The position numbers were made by a program, and so were the translations under genes. A stretch of DNA of 35,585 bases from CAZFBA01 sp964517135 (lineage in GTDB: Bacteria > Cyanobacteriota > Vampirovibrionia > JBFMGH01), in NCBI GenBank assembly GCA_964517135.1, contig CAZFBA010000037.1, forward strand, positions 1 through 35,585, read 5' to 3'. Below are positions 16,902 through 26,057 of the stretch, piece after piece (within the stretch, counting starts at the first letter, position 1; the number at the start of each line of letters is the position of its first letter). The notes below the pieces were generated by a model. It saw only the letters and a list, made by a program, of their open reading frames with translations. It was not told where the DNA came from and ran no database searches.

Positions 16902-18152
16902 ATGATGGAACTTATAGCTAAACTGATTATCTTTCTTTTAATTCTTATATTACTTTACGTACTCTTGAAATTAATATTCGAACAGCTTGAATCATCTGTA
17001 AATTTAAGGCTTTTCAAACGATTTTATGTTAAGAAACACCAGAAAGGTATACTATATAGAGAAGGAGATTTTGAAAAGATTCTGTTACCTGGAGTATACT
17101 GGTATTTTGATCCTCTTAACAAGCTTGAAACAGGCTTTTATGATCTCAACCAGCCACTTTTTGATTTACCAATAATTGATTTTCTTATTGAAAAGAAACC
17201 TGAGCTTATAGAAACACACTTTGAGATGGTCGATCTATCAGATAATGAAGCTGCTCTTATTTATCAGGAAGATAAACTGGTTAATATTCTTCCACCATCT
17301 TCAAGAAAGCTCTTCTGGAAAGACATCATTGAAACAAAAATTGAAAAAATTAATATTGATAAAGATTTTGAAATACCCGAAAAACTAATGTATATTGTTC
17401 CTTACTCACCCGAACTAGAGCAAAAAGCCTGTATATATAGAATAGCTGATCATGAAAAAGGGTTACTCTTTATCAATGGGCAGTATTCAAAAATTCTTGA
17501 ACCAGGAACACACGGATTCTGGAATTTCAACCATTTATTTGAATGCAAAATAATAGACCTGAGAATTCAACCAGTTGAAATCAATGGACAGGAAATTATA
17601 ACAAAAGATAAAGTCACTATGAGGGCTAACTTATCAGCCAACTACAGGGTAAACGACCCGGTTAAAGCAATAAAAGAGCTGAAAGACTATAAAGATTATA
17701 TCTATGTAACCCTTCAGCACGCTTTAAGAGAGGCTATGGGTACTCATACAATGGATGAATTGCTTTCTCTAAAAGATGAAATAAATAAAATGGTCTATGA
17801 ATCATCTGTCAATAAGCTTAACGAGTATGGTATTGAGTTAAAAGATGTTGGCATCAAAGACTATATTCTGCCAGGCGATATGCGGGATATTATGAATCAA
17901 GTCGTTGCTGCTGATAAATTGGCTCAGGCAAACCTGATACAAAGACGTGAGGAAACAGCTGCAACCAGATCACTGCTGAATACTGCAAAATTGATGGAAA
18001 ACAACCCTGTTCTTCTTCGCCTGAAAGAACTTGAAGCACTTGAAAAAATTACCTCCAAAATAGATAATATAACCGTCTATGGCGGGCTTGAAGGTCTTTT
18101 AAAAGAACTTATAAGCTTTAAACCAAAAAAAGAGAAAAAAACAGATGAATAA
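16902..18152 (+). CDS. slipin / SPFH-domain membrane protein
   Basis: A stomatin-family protein of 416 residues: one N-terminal membrane helix (about residues 5-25), then a membrane-facing region and an SPFH domain (residues 180-340: GQEIITKDKVTMRANLSANYRV, then LREAMGTHTMDELLS), then a helical, charged tail that should oligomerise. The motif G-x-x-x-x-L-x-P-G-x-x-x-x-W/F appears twice, at GDFEKILLPGVYWYF and GQYSKILEPGTHGFW, so the segment before the SPFH domain is duplicated. I chose ATG 16902 because AAAGGG lies five bases upstream; an earlier ATG at 16878 has no ribosome site. It overlaps the CYTH gene by eight bases. Such proteins organise membrane microdomains or control proteases, and the role here is unknown. 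Confidence 0.85.
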   Translation: MMELIAKLIIFLLILILLYVLLKLIFEQLESSVNLRLFKRFYVKKHQKGILYREGDFEKILLPGVYWYFDPLNKLETGFYDLNQPLFDLPIIDFLIEKKPELIETHFEMVDLSDNEAALIYQEDKLVNILPPSSRKLFWKDIIETKIEKINIDKDFEIPEKLMYIVPYSPELEQKACIYRIADHEKGLLFINGQYSKILEPGTHGFWNFNHLFECKIIDLRIQPVEINGQEIITKDKVTMRANLSANYRVNDPVKAIKELKDYKDYIYVTLQHALREAMGTHTMDELLSLKDEINKMVYESSVNKLNEYGIELKDVGIKDYILPGDMRDIMNQVVAADKLAQANLIQRREETAATRSLLNTAKLMENNPVLLRLKELEALEKITSKIDNITVYGGLEGLLKELISFKPKKEKKTDE

Positions 18153-18645
18153 TCTTGAAATAAAAGCCAGATATCCAAATGACAGGGCATTAAGACTAGT
18201 CCAAAGCCTTGATATAACTGAATATTATGAGTTTAATCAGACGGATGTTTATTTTAATGTACCTGAAAACAGGCTAAAACTAAGATCAATTAACGATGAA
18301 TCAGCTGAACTAATTTATTATGCCCGTCCTGACAGGCCTGAAGCAAAGAACAGTTATTATGAAATATACCAAACAAAGGATCCAGCACAGCTTCAAAAAC
18401 TTCTTACCCTTATTTTTGGTATCAAAAACACAGTTATAAAAACTAGAAAAGTCTATATCTATAAAGATTGCAGAATTCATATTGATAATGTTCAGGGTCT
18501 TGGTGAATTTCTAGAATTTGAGGTTGTTATAATCCATGGCAGAACTGCCGAGGAGGCACAAAAACTTATGCAATACCTCACAGAACATTTCAATATCACC
18601 GCAGCCGACCTTGTAAACATTTCTTACACAGATCTAAGGAATTAA
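18145..18645 (+). CDS. CYTH-domain phosphohydrolase / class IV adenylate cyclase-like
   Basis: A compact 166-residue CYTH tunnel protein. The entry motif is LEIKAR instead of the common E-x-E-x-K. It is followed by the expected strands: TDVYF, RLKLR, AELIYYARPD, YYEIYQ, IKTRKVYIY, RIHIDNVQGLGEFLEFEVV. Charged residues line the tunnel, so binding of a triphosphate or polyphosphate with metal is likely. Members closest in pattern are annotated as class IV (CyaB-type) adenylate cyclases or triphosphatases; which reaction applies cannot be told. The start overlaps the slipin stop, so the two proteins are translationally coupled. The 3' end overlaps the convergent TPR gene by 12 bases. Confidence 0.85.
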   Translation: MNNLEIKARYPNDRALRLVQSLDITEYYEFNQTDVYFNVPENRLKLRSINDESAELIYYARPDRPEAKNSYYEIYQTKDPAQLQKLLTLIFGIKNTVIKTRKVYIYKDCRIHIDNVQGLGEFLEFEVVIIHGRTAEEAQKLMQYLTEHFNITAADLVNISYTDLRN

Positions 18646-19401
18646 CTTCTTAAATGCCTCATTGTTTTGCAGCTTCTTAAAAGCAGGTTCTTCTTTAGCT
18701 CTTCTAAAGGCACTTCCGTCATAATCAATTGCTTTAGCCAGGTTTTCAATAGCCTTTGAGTCTTTGCCGGTATTTGCATGAACTATAGCAAGGTTATAAT
18801 AGGCAGGAGCAAATTTAGGATCAATTTTAACTATCTGCTGAAACTTATTTATGGCTTCTTGAAGCTTATCTTTTTTCATATCAAGAAGAGCCAGTTTATT
18901 AAGAGCAATAATACGTTCATTTGATGCTTTAAGGTCACCATGTTCCTGAGTCGGCGAAGTCTTTTCAAGGACTTTTAAAAAGTTCTCTTCAGCATCTTCA
19001 GGATATTCAAGCATTTCCAGGACAATACCCATGTTAAGATACACTTTAGGATCATCAGGAGCAATTTTAGAGGCCTGCTTAAACTTCTTTACTGCTTCTC
19101 TCAGCCGGTGCTTGTTCATAAGTGTTATACCCCAGTTGATATAAGCATCTGTAAAGTCAGGCTTTAGTTTTACCGCTATCTTAAAACGTGTGATAGCTGC
19201 ATCATATTCTTCCAGAGCGAAAAAGCAGGCAGCCCAGTTATAGTGAAGATATGGATTGCTGCCCTGTGCGGCTTCTGCCTTTTGATAAAACTCCAGAGCC
19301 CGCCTGTAGTCTTTGCGAACAAGACATTCATCTCCCATCTTCAAATAGTTGGGAAAGCGCTTTTCAAGTTCTTTTAGAATGAAATCGTTTAAGTTCCCCA
19401 T
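18634..19401 (-). CDS. tetratricopeptide-repeat protein
   Basis: A soluble 255-residue protein made of about five to six TPR units (for example PYLHYNWAACFFALEEYDAAITRFKIAVKLKP and following repeats with A-Y/N-W/M-G signatures). No signal peptide or membrane segment is present if translation starts at the ATG at 19401. A longer frame begins with GTG at 19437 but has no ribosome site; neither start is strong, and AGGAAA stands about ten bases before the ATG. It is a protein-interaction module whose partner is unknown. The gene runs towards the CYTH gene and is divergent from the flagellin-like gene. Confidence 0.85.
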   Translation of the reverse strand: MGNLNDFILKELEKRFPNYLKMGDECLVRKDYRRALEFYQKAEAAQGSNPYLHYNWAACFFALEEYDAAITRFKIAVKLKPDFTDAYINWGITLMNKHRLREAVKKFKQASKIAPDDPKVYLNMGIVLEMLEYPEDAEENFLKVLEKTSPTQEHGDLKASNERIIALNKLALLDMKKDKLQEAINKFQQIVKIDPKFAPAYYNLAIVHANTGKDSKAIENLAKAIDYDGSAFRRAKEEPAFKKLQNNEAFKKLIP

Positions 19402-19513
19402 TATTGCCCATTTCCTGATTATTATTGATTCTAGCACACTGTCAATATTGCGAAAAATATATTAAGCAATTTTTGTCAGGTTAACTTTTGTTAACTGACT
19501 GATGCTATATTTG

Positions 19514-19540
19514 TCAATAAAACAGGATTTGTTCCGATAA
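19514..19540 (+). promoter_or_regulatory. sigma-28 (FliA)-type flagellar promoter
   Basis: TCAA (19514-19517), a 15-base spacer and TCCGATAA (19533-19540) match the flagellar sigma-28 pattern TAAA-N15-GCCGATAA at three of four and seven of eight positions. It lies 44 bases before the start of a flagellin-like gene, exactly the kind of gene that this sigma factor controls. No competing sigma-70 promoter is obvious. Confidence 0.65.
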
Positions 19541-19584
19541 CAAAAAAAGCACCTGTTAGAGGACAACCACCAGAGCAATAAAAT

Positions 19585-20439
19585 ATGACATTAAGCTTTG
19601 TAAATAGCATCAATAGCTATTATTCCATTATGGGAGATAGCTATCTTGCGCAAACAAACCGCATATTTAAGCTGGTAACAGGCAAGTTGCCTAATGATTA
19701 TAACTATGACCGGATAATGGACGGGTCATTTATTTATCATGCTAATGAAACAACTATGGCTGGAACAGTAAATATGCTTTACCGACAGCTTCAAGAGGTT
19801 CAATCAGCACTTGGAGCAATGGAACAAGCTTATGAAGGCTTAGAGATGGTCTCTACAAGGCTCAATATTATAGATGGGCTGGCAGAGTATTATCAGGAAA
19901 ACCCTGATATTACTGATGTTAAGCGTGAGAATATCAACGAACAGATTAACTATACTCTGGCAGAAATTCAGAATCTTGCATCAAGCACCCGATATAACAA
20001 TGTTCCTTTGCTGGATGGTCAGTTAGAGACAGCAGGACTCTATCTCAACCTTGTAGGCAATAATAGTATCGATATTACTGACGCTTTTAGATCTGTAATA
20101 CCTGAAGATATTGGACTGCCATATCCAGGAGAAGTATATCTATATGAAGATAACGTTGAAGACCTCAGAGAAATGGTTGTTGATGCTCAAAACAGAATAG
20201 ATACTCAGTATAACGATATCAATCAATATAAAGAACACCTTGAAAAAGCATTTGAAAATATTGGTGCAGCTGTATATTCAACAACAGTGTTTCAAACATT
20301 AAATACAATATCAAATTTATTTCCTTATAACGAGTCAGAAACGATAAATAATAGCCTTTTCCTTACAATGGGCAATATCTCACAGAGTGTTAGAGTAGAT
20401 AATACTTATTATGAAAGAATAATGGGGCTTCTTAATTAG
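19585..20439 (+). CDS. flagellin-like (FliC/FlgL N-domain) protein
   Basis: 284 residues. Residues 55-150 resemble the D0/D1 helices of flagellin and hook-associated protein FlgL: a heptad-like region (QLQEVQSALGAMEQAYEGLEMVSTRLNIIDGLAEYY), then INEQINYTLAEIQNLASSTRYNN and VPLLDGQ, which parallels the E-I-x-R-I-A-x-x-T-x-F-N-G-x-x-L-L-D-G segment of flagellins. The C-terminal half again has a helical region (VVDAQNRIDTQYNDINQYKEHLEKAFENIG) like the returning helix. The start MTLSFVNSIN is also flagellin-like, but the classical N-terminal D0 sequence is poorly conserved. A sigma-28-type promoter lies 44 bases upstream. The ribosome site is weak. No other flagellar gene is in the window. The protein may be a minor filament or junction subunit. 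Confidence 0.7.
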   Translation: MTLSFVNSINSYYSIMGDSYLAQTNRIFKLVTGKLPNDYNYDRIMDGSFIYHANETTMAGTVNMLYRQLQEVQSALGAMEQAYEGLEMVSTRLNIIDGLAEYYQENPDITDVKRENINEQINYTLAEIQNLASSTRYNNVPLLDGQLETAGLYLNLVGNNSIDITDAFRSVIPEDIGLPYPGEVYLYEDNVEDLREMVVDAQNRIDTQYNDINQYKEHLEKAFENIGAAVYSTTVFQTLNTISNLFPYNESETINNSLFLTMGNISQSVRVDNTYYERIMGLLN

Positions 20440-20635
20440 CCAGATCATTATTAAAATTAAGTTATAGAGATCAGTACCTGCCAGGGCACAGTTTGAAAAT
20501 CGAAAGTTTTTCAAGTTATGCACTGATATTTCTTTTTGTTGTAAAATAATTCAATTAAAATCAATAAATTATATTACTATAGGATATGTGTCAGCCCTGA
20601 ATCAGGCAAGAGGATTTATTTTAGAAAGGTAAGCA

Positions 20636-22696
20636 ATGAAAAATTATCTATTAGAAGTTGGAACAGAAAACTTACCTGTGGAATTTCAATCATCACTTGA
20701 AAAACAACTAACTGAACTGGTTTCTGAAAACCTCAAAAATCAAAAGCTTGATTTTGAAAGTTTAAAAATATTCTATACACCAAGAAGAATAGCTCTCATT
20801 ATTAATAATCTCTCTGATAGACAACCTGATGAAGTAAAAGAAGTTAAAGGACCTCCTGCAAATGTAGCTTTCAAAGATGGTATTCCTACTAAAGCTGTTG
20901 AAGGCTTCTGTAGAAGGCTTAATATTTCAGTGGATCAATTAAAAACAGTGCCTTTTGACGGAGTTGAATATATTGTTGCCAGTGTAGAAGAAAAAGGAAA
21001 ACATGCTTCAGAAGTCTTACAGATTTTGCTGCCTGATATTATTCTGGGGCTCAAAGGCAGCTATTTTATGCGCTGGGAAGATCTTGATGTTAGATTCTCT
21101 AGGCCAATAAGATGGTTGACTTCTATAGCTGATGATTCTCCTCTTGAGATGGAAATTGCAAATGTTAAAGCAACGAATTATTCACGTGGCCACAGATTTC
21201 TGGCCCCTGGAAAAATTCAAATTACTTCTATAGATAACTATGTAGATAAATTGAAAGAAGCCTGTGTTATGGTTAATCCTGTTGAAAGGCTTGAAAACAT
21301 AAAAAATCAAATAGAACAAACAGCCCTGCAAGCAGGAGGTACTGTAGTACCCAATAAAAAATTACTTATGACTGTTAATAACCTTGTTGAATGGCCTGTT
21401 GCAGCACTGGGTACTTTTGATGAGGAATATTTGCGATTGCCTGTTGAACTTATTACTACTGTTATGTCTGCCCATCAGAAATATTTTGCAGTATATAATA
21501 AAGAAAAAACAGGGCTTTTAAACTACTTCATTTGTGTAAATAATAAAAATGGAAGTAATACAGAAAATATTATTAAAGGAAACCAGCGTGTATTAAGGGC
21601 CCGGCTTGAAGATGCAGCGTTTTATTATAATGAAGACTCTAAAACTAAACTTGCTGATAAGCTGGAAAGCCTTAAAGGTGTTACTTTTCAGAAGGGGCTG
21701 GGGAATATGCTCGATAAAAGCCAGCGTATCAAAGAAATAACAGCCCTTGTTTCTGACCAGCTTGGCTATTCAAGCAGTGAAAAACAACATGCCACTAGAG
21801 CAGCTGAACTTTGCAAGGCTGATCTTACGACTTTTATGGTTAGAGAGTTTACCGAGCTTGAAGGCATAATGGGCAAGGTTTATGCTCTGAACGATGGAGA
21901 AGCAAAGGAATCTGCCGCAGGTATCGGCGAGCATTATCTACCACGCTCTGCAGATGATGTTATGCCAGCCTCTAAAGCAGGTATCGCCGTATCTATTGCT
22001 GATAAAATTGATACAATTGTCAGTGTTTTCTCTATTGGCAAGTCTCCTACTGGTTCAGCTGACCCGCTTGGGCTCAGAAGAGCTGCCCTTGGGGTTATTT
22101 TAATGACAATAAACAAAAAGCTTTCAATTAATATTTCTGACCTGATAGAGATTTCTTGTGATCTTCTTGGGGAAATCAAGCATCAGAATGCTGATGAACT
22201 TATTAGACAGGTTAAAGAGTTTATTATTCAACGTCTCAGGATATATCTGCAAGAACTCAAGTATCGCTATGACGTTGTTGAAGCAGTTATTAACACAGGT
22301 GATCCACTCAGTAACCTGAATGACATTATGGCCAGGGTTGATATTGTCAACCGAATTGTTAAGGATGCAGATTATACAGCCTTTCATGAAAGTTCTAACA
22401 GGATTTTACGTATCATCAAAGGCCAGAATGTCAATGATATCGTTGATCAGTCTCTGTTTTCAGCAGATATTGAAAAAGAATTTTATAGTTCCCTTGAGGC
22501 TATTGATACTGAAGGCTTGAGCTATGAAATTCTTGTCAAGAAGCTTAGAGAGCTTACTCCTGTTGTTGAGAAGTTCTTTGATGATGTGCTTGTAATGGAT
22601 AAAGACGAAAAAATTAAAAATAATCGCCTTTCACTGGTAAAAATAGCTGACAATAAATACAAAAAGCTTGCAGACTTCAGTTATATCGTTAATTAA
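20636..22696 (+). CDS. glyS: glycine--tRNA ligase beta subunit
   Basis: Beta subunit of the bacterial two-subunit (alpha2-beta2) glycyl-tRNA synthetase; it recognises tRNA-Gly while the alpha subunit (GlyQ) makes glycyl-adenylate. The 686 residues are full length and collinear with the family: LLEVGTENLPVEF at the start, FYTPRRIALII, DLDVRFSRPIRWL, HRFLAP, MSAHQKYFAV, RVLRARLEDAAFYYNED, then HD-like and DALR-type anticodon-binding regions at the C-terminus. AAAGG precedes the ATG. GlyQ is not adjacent, although it usually is; it must be elsewhere in the genome. The gene converges on the ctpA-type gene with a 16-base gap. Confidence 0.97.
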   Translation: MKNYLLEVGTENLPVEFQSSLEKQLTELVSENLKNQKLDFESLKIFYTPRRIALIINNLSDRQPDEVKEVKGPPANVAFKDGIPTKAVEGFCRRLNISVDQLKTVPFDGVEYIVASVEEKGKHASEVLQILLPDIILGLKGSYFMRWEDLDVRFSRPIRWLTSIADDSPLEMEIANVKATNYSRGHRFLAPGKIQITSIDNYVDKLKEACVMVNPVERLENIKNQIEQTALQAGGTVVPNKKLLMTVNNLVEWPVAALGTFDEEYLRLPVELITTVMSAHQKYFAVYNKEKTGLLNYFICVNNKNGSNTENIIKGNQRVLRARLEDAAFYYNEDSKTKLADKLESLKGVTFQKGLGNMLDKSQRIKEITALVSDQLGYSSSEKQHATRAAELCKADLTTFMVREFTELEGIMGKVYALNDGEAKESAAGIGEHYLPRSADDVMPASKAGIAVSIADKIDTIVSVFSIGKSPTGSADPLGLRRAALGVILMTINKKLSINISDLIEISCDLLGEIKHQNADELIRQVKEFIIQRLRIYLQELKYRYDVVEAVINTGDPLSNLNDIMARVDIVNRIVKDADYTAFHESSNRILRIIKGQNVNDIVDQSLFSADIEKEFYSSLEAIDTEGLSYEILVKKLRELTPVVEKFFDDVLVMDKDEKIKNNRLSLVKIADNKYKKLADFSYIVN

Positions 22697-22712
22697 ACGT
22701 CTAATTTAGCAA

Positions 22713-23969
22713 TTAATGCCTGGAAGAAAGTTGTTGCTGATAGCTTGAAACTACGGCTGCTGGTGTTTTGCCCTCAACAAGATCCCCGAGAACCTTCAAA
22801 GCTAACTGTAATTGCCTGTCATTTTTCTTTTCAAAGTCTTCTTCTTTATGTCTGATTTCAATATCAGGTTCAATACCTTTAAGGTTTATGTCTATATCAT
22901 TGGGTGTAAGATATTTCTGGGTAGTAATATTAATACCTGAACCGCCGGGAAGCTGATTGATTTCCTGTACAAGGCCTTTACCAAAGGTGCCTGTGCCGAT
23001 CAGAACTGCCCGATGGTGGTCTTTCAGGGCTCCACTTAAAATCTCTGATGCGCTGGCACTTCCTCTATCTATGAGAATGACAAGTGGTTTATCCCATATG
23101 ACGTGAGAGGTAGCCTTTTTAGTTTCCTTATAGCCATCTCTATCTACTGTACTGACAATTGTACCTTCATCAATAAACATATCTGTAATACTGACGGCAT
23201 TTGAGAGCAAACCACCCGGGTTTGACCTGATATCAAGAATAACGCCATTTTTATCTTTGTATTCTCTCAGCATACTGAGAACTTCATTACTGGCATTTTT
23301 GCTGAGGAATGAATTAAGCCTGATATAGCCTATATTGCCGGATATTTTTGTTTTAAATGGGGTTTTTTGAGAAACTGCTTTGATTTTTATTTCATCCCTG
23401 ATTATTTCATAAAGCTTGTCTTTGTTATTTCTTCTTATGAGCAGCTTAACTTTAGTGCCTTTTTTGCCTCTGATCAGCTTTGCTGCTTCCTTAACATCGA
23501 TACCTTTTGTGCTTTTGCCGTCTATAGCAATGATTTCATCATCTGCTTTCAGGCCAGCTCTTTCAGCAGGTGTTTCTTCAAGAGGTGCAATGATAACAAG
23601 CTTGTTATCTCTCATACCTATTTGCATGCCAACCCCAAAAAGCTTTGCTCTTATAGATTCATTTTCTTCTCTAAACTCATCAGGGTTTAAAAATCTGGTA
23701 TATTTGTCATTGAGACTGGCCAGCATTGTTTCTATAGCTACGTAAGCATCATCTTCTGTTTCAATAGCTTTGTCATACTTGCGACGCCACCTTGACCAAT
23801 CCTGCCCGTTCTCAGACTGATCAACGTATTTATTGTTAATCAACCTCCATACCTCATCATAGAGTGACTGAGGAGTATAAGCAAAGACATCATTGACAAA
23901 TACACCAAGCATTAGCAACAATAATAATGGCAATGTAAGCAATATTGAAAGTTTTTTGTTGTTTATCAA
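22713..23969 (-). CDS. C-terminal processing peptidase, S41 family (CtpA/CtpB-like)
   Basis: Serine protease of the carboxyl-terminal processing family, 418 aa, probably acting outside the inner membrane. A hydrophobic leader (LSILLTLPLLLLLMLGVFVNDVFA) is an export signal or membrane anchor. A PDZ domain follows (GVGMQIGMRDNKLVIIAPLEETPAERAGLKADDEIIAIDG), then the protease core with GSASASEILSGALKDH and GTFGKG, which hold the catalytic Ser and Lys of the Ser/Lys dyad. The start is TTG, with a GGGGA ribosome site five bases away. It is the last gene of the operon with ubiD, both lepB genes and the prenyl synthase. It may cut back exported proteins processed by the signal peptidases. Confidence 0.94.
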   Translation of the reverse strand: MINNKKLSILLTLPLLLLLMLGVFVNDVFAYTPQSLYDEVWRLINNKYVDQSENGQDWSRWRRKYDKAIETEDDAYVAIETMLASLNDKYTRFLNPDEFREENESIRAKLFGVGMQIGMRDNKLVIIAPLEETPAERAGLKADDEIIAIDGKSTKGIDVKEAAKLIRGKKGTKVKLLIRRNNKDKLYEIIRDEIKIKAVSQKTPFKTKISGNIGYIRLNSFLSKNASNEVLSMLREYKDKNGVILDIRSNPGGLLSNAVSITDMFIDEGTIVSTVDRDGYKETKKATSHVIWDKPLVILIDRGSASASEILSGALKDHHRAVLIGTGTFGKGLVQEINQLPGGSGINITTQKYLTPNDIDINLKGIEPDIEIRHKEEDFEKKNDRQLQLALKVLGDLVEGKTPAAVVSSYQQQLSSRH

Positions 23970-23986
23970 GAGAGTCCCCTTTCTAT

Positions 23987-25453
23987 TTAAGAATGAATAT
24001 TATTAAGTTTAGTGTTCACTACATTGATTATATCATCTGACATTGAAATTTCATCCGGCCATTGTCGCTGAAAACCTTCGCAGGATAGCTTTTTAGTGGC
24101 ATCAACACCCATCTTTGAGCCATACCCTGTAATAGGAGCCGCATGGTCTAAAATATCAACCGGGCCTTCCATTATTATACAATCTTTTAACGGATCGGTG
24201 TTATTAAATACTTTCCAGCTTACTTCGCTAAGATTATGGACGTCAACCTCTTTATCTACAATGATGATAAATTTCGTAAACATTAGCTGACCCAGCCCCC
24301 ACAGGGCAGAGATGACCTTTCGGGCGTGACCGGCATAGGATTTGTCGATGCTTACGATAGCGCAATTGTGAAAAACCCCTTCAATGGGTAGGTTTAGATC
24401 AATGATTTCTGGTATAAGCTGTTTTAAAAGCGGCAGGAAAATTTGTTCGGTTGCCTTGCCCATATAGCAATCTTCTTGAGGGGGCTTGCCAACGATGGTT
24501 GCCGGATAAATAAAGTCTTTCTGGTGTGTCATTGCCGTAATATGGAAGACAGGAAACTGATCTGCTAGGCTATAATAACCGGTATGATCACCAAAAGGCC
24601 CTTCTGTTCTATATTCACCAGCCTTTACGTATCCTTCGAGTACTATTTGAGAGTTAGCAGGTACCTCAAGATCTACAGTTTTGCACTTTACAAGCTCTAC
24701 GGGCTTGTTTCGCAGAAAACCGGCAAATAGAGTTTCGTCTATACCCGGTGGCAATGGTGCAGTAGCAGCATAGGTTACCGCAGGATCTGGGCCTATAGCT
24801 ACTGCCACTTCCAGTGAATCTTGATCTTTCAGGTTTTTAAAGTTGAGAGCACCATCGTGATGTGGATGCCAGTGCATACCTGTAGATGTATTGGAATATT
24901 TCTGGAGCCGATACATACCAAGGTTTCTTATGCCTGTTGCCGGGTCTTTTGTAATAACAACGGGTAATGTGATGAATGGCCCTCCATCCTGTGGCCAGCA
25001 TTTAAGAATTGGCAGTTTATCAAGAATGGGTTCTGCTGTATTGGTAATAATTACTTCCTGACAGGGAGCCTGTTCAACCATTTTAGGGGGGAAATTAGCC
25101 AGCTCATAAAGCTTGGGTAGAAGTTCCAGCCTGGCAACCCAGCTATCTTTAATGTTTTTAATCAGGAAAGAATTGATTCTCTCTGCAACCTGAATGGGTG
25201 TCTGGCCTCCCAGGGCAAGGTTCATTCGCTTGTAGCTACCAAAGGCATTTGTTATGACAGGGTTATCATACCCTTCAACATTCTTAAATAGCAGGGCTTT
25301 ATTGGGCAAGCCTTTTTCTTTTGAGGCTCTATCAGTAAATTCAGTAATTTCAAGCTCACAGCTAACAGCAGTATCTATTTCTAGAAGCTCGTCATCTTTC
25401 TTTAGAATGTCGATAAAGTCTTTAAGATCTTTATAGTATTTAATTCTGGTCAT
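23987..25453 (-). CDS. ubiD: UbiD-family decarboxylase
   Basis: Prenylated-FMN-dependent decarboxylase of 488 residues, about the length of E. coli UbiD. Family segments are seen in order: the N-terminal DLKDFIDILKK, NPVITNAFGSYKRMNLALG, then LPILKCWPQDGGPFITLPVVITKDP, GMYRLQKYSNTSTGMHWH, GPDPAVTYAATAPLPPGIDE and EGPFGDHTGYY. In quinone synthesis this enzyme removes the carboxylate from 4-hydroxy-3-polyprenylbenzoate (ubiquinone) or the related step in the futalosine menaquinone route. Its place in an operon with a long-chain polyprenyl synthase supports a prenylated quinone precursor. The longer frame to 25531 is not used: ATG 25453 gives the family start. The flavin prenyltransferase UbiX is not in the window. 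Overlaps the second lepB by 14 bases. Confidence 0.9.
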   Translation of the reverse strand: MTRIKYYKDLKDFIDILKKDDELLEIDTAVSCELEITEFTDRASKEKGLPNKALLFKNVEGYDNPVITNAFGSYKRMNLALGGQTPIQVAERINSFLIKNIKDSWVARLELLPKLYELANFPPKMVEQAPCQEVIITNTAEPILDKLPILKCWPQDGGPFITLPVVITKDPATGIRNLGMYRLQKYSNTSTGMHWHPHHDGALNFKNLKDQDSLEVAVAIGPDPAVTYAATAPLPPGIDETLFAGFLRNKPVELVKCKTVDLEVPANSQIVLEGYVKAGEYRTEGPFGDHTGYYSLADQFPVFHITAMTHQKDFIYPATIVGKPPQEDCYMGKATEQIFLPLLKQLIPEIIDLNLPIEGVFHNCAIVSIDKSYAGHARKVISALWGLGQLMFTKFIIIVDKEVDVHNLSEVSWKVFNNTDPLKDCIIMEGPVDILDHAAPITGYGSKMGVDATKKLSCEGFQRQWPDEISMSDDIINVVNTKLNNIHS

Positions 25454-26057
25454 TTTTATTCTCAATTCTGCTTGAATAATCCGGTATCTGAAATACTCTA
25501 CTTCTGCTAGCAGGCCATGAAACTGATACAAGCTTTGAACGTATTAACTCAACTCCTACCGGGCCTATTTTTCGGCTATCAGTAGCCATTTCTCTATTGT
25601 CACCCAGCACGTAATAGTGATTTTCTGGAACCTCAAGAGGACCACAATAATCATATGTTTCATCGCATAGATTGCTCATAGCATCCTGTATATAGGTTTC
25701 ATTGAGTTCTTTATTGTTTACAAAGATGCCTTTCTGGTGTTTTACTTCGATCTTTTCACCGGGAAGACCAACAATACGACGAACATAAATGTTTGTTTCT
25801 GTTTGACCTGTTTTATCAATGATTTCATCTATCATAAAAACTATCAATTCGCCCCGTTTAAGCCCGGGTTTAATGGCGTTAATCTTTTTAGAAAGTACTG
25901 TATCACCATACAATATTGTGGGCTCCATAGATTTTGTGACTACATTAAACCCTTCAGTATACTTTAAAACAAGGTATACCAGCCCTACACAAAGAAATAT
26001 CAGGATAAGGCTTGCTAGCAAAACATAAACAACAATTCTATTGGGTTTTAGTGTCAT
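25440..26057 (-). CDS. signal peptidase I paralogue with Arg in place of the catalytic Lys
   Basis: Type I signal peptidase fold, 205 aa. One membrane helix (residues 8-31) is followed by the Ser box TKSMEPTI with the nucleophile at S43, then the Lys box YVRRIVGLPGE (91-101), and a late GDNREMATDSR box. The Lys box normally reads Y-I/V-K-R-x-x-G-L-P-G-D, the first K being the general base. Here R93 takes its place, encoded CGT, which is not one base from a Lys codon. This suggests a weakened, altered or dead enzyme. It overlaps the canonical lepB by 20 bases and ubiD by 14, so all are translated from one message. It has two cysteines (C129, C137 region) shared with its neighbour. It may be a regulator or have a different substrate. 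Confidence 0.88.
   Translation of the reverse strand: MTLKPNRIVVYVLLASLILIFLCVGLVYLVLKYTEGFNVVTKSMEPTILYGDTVLSKKINAIKPGLKRGELIVFMIDEIIDKTGQTETNIYVRRIVGLPGEKIEVKHQKGIFVNNKELNETYIQDAMSNLCDETYDYCGPLEVPENHYYVLGDNREMATDSRKIGPVGVELIRSKLVSVSWPASRSRVFQIPDYSSRIENKNDQN

Noticed and set aside
25700..25790. Sequencing error explaining the missing lysine in the second signal peptidase
   Set aside because: The codon is CGT, which is at least two changes from AAA/AAG, and the frame is open on both sides.
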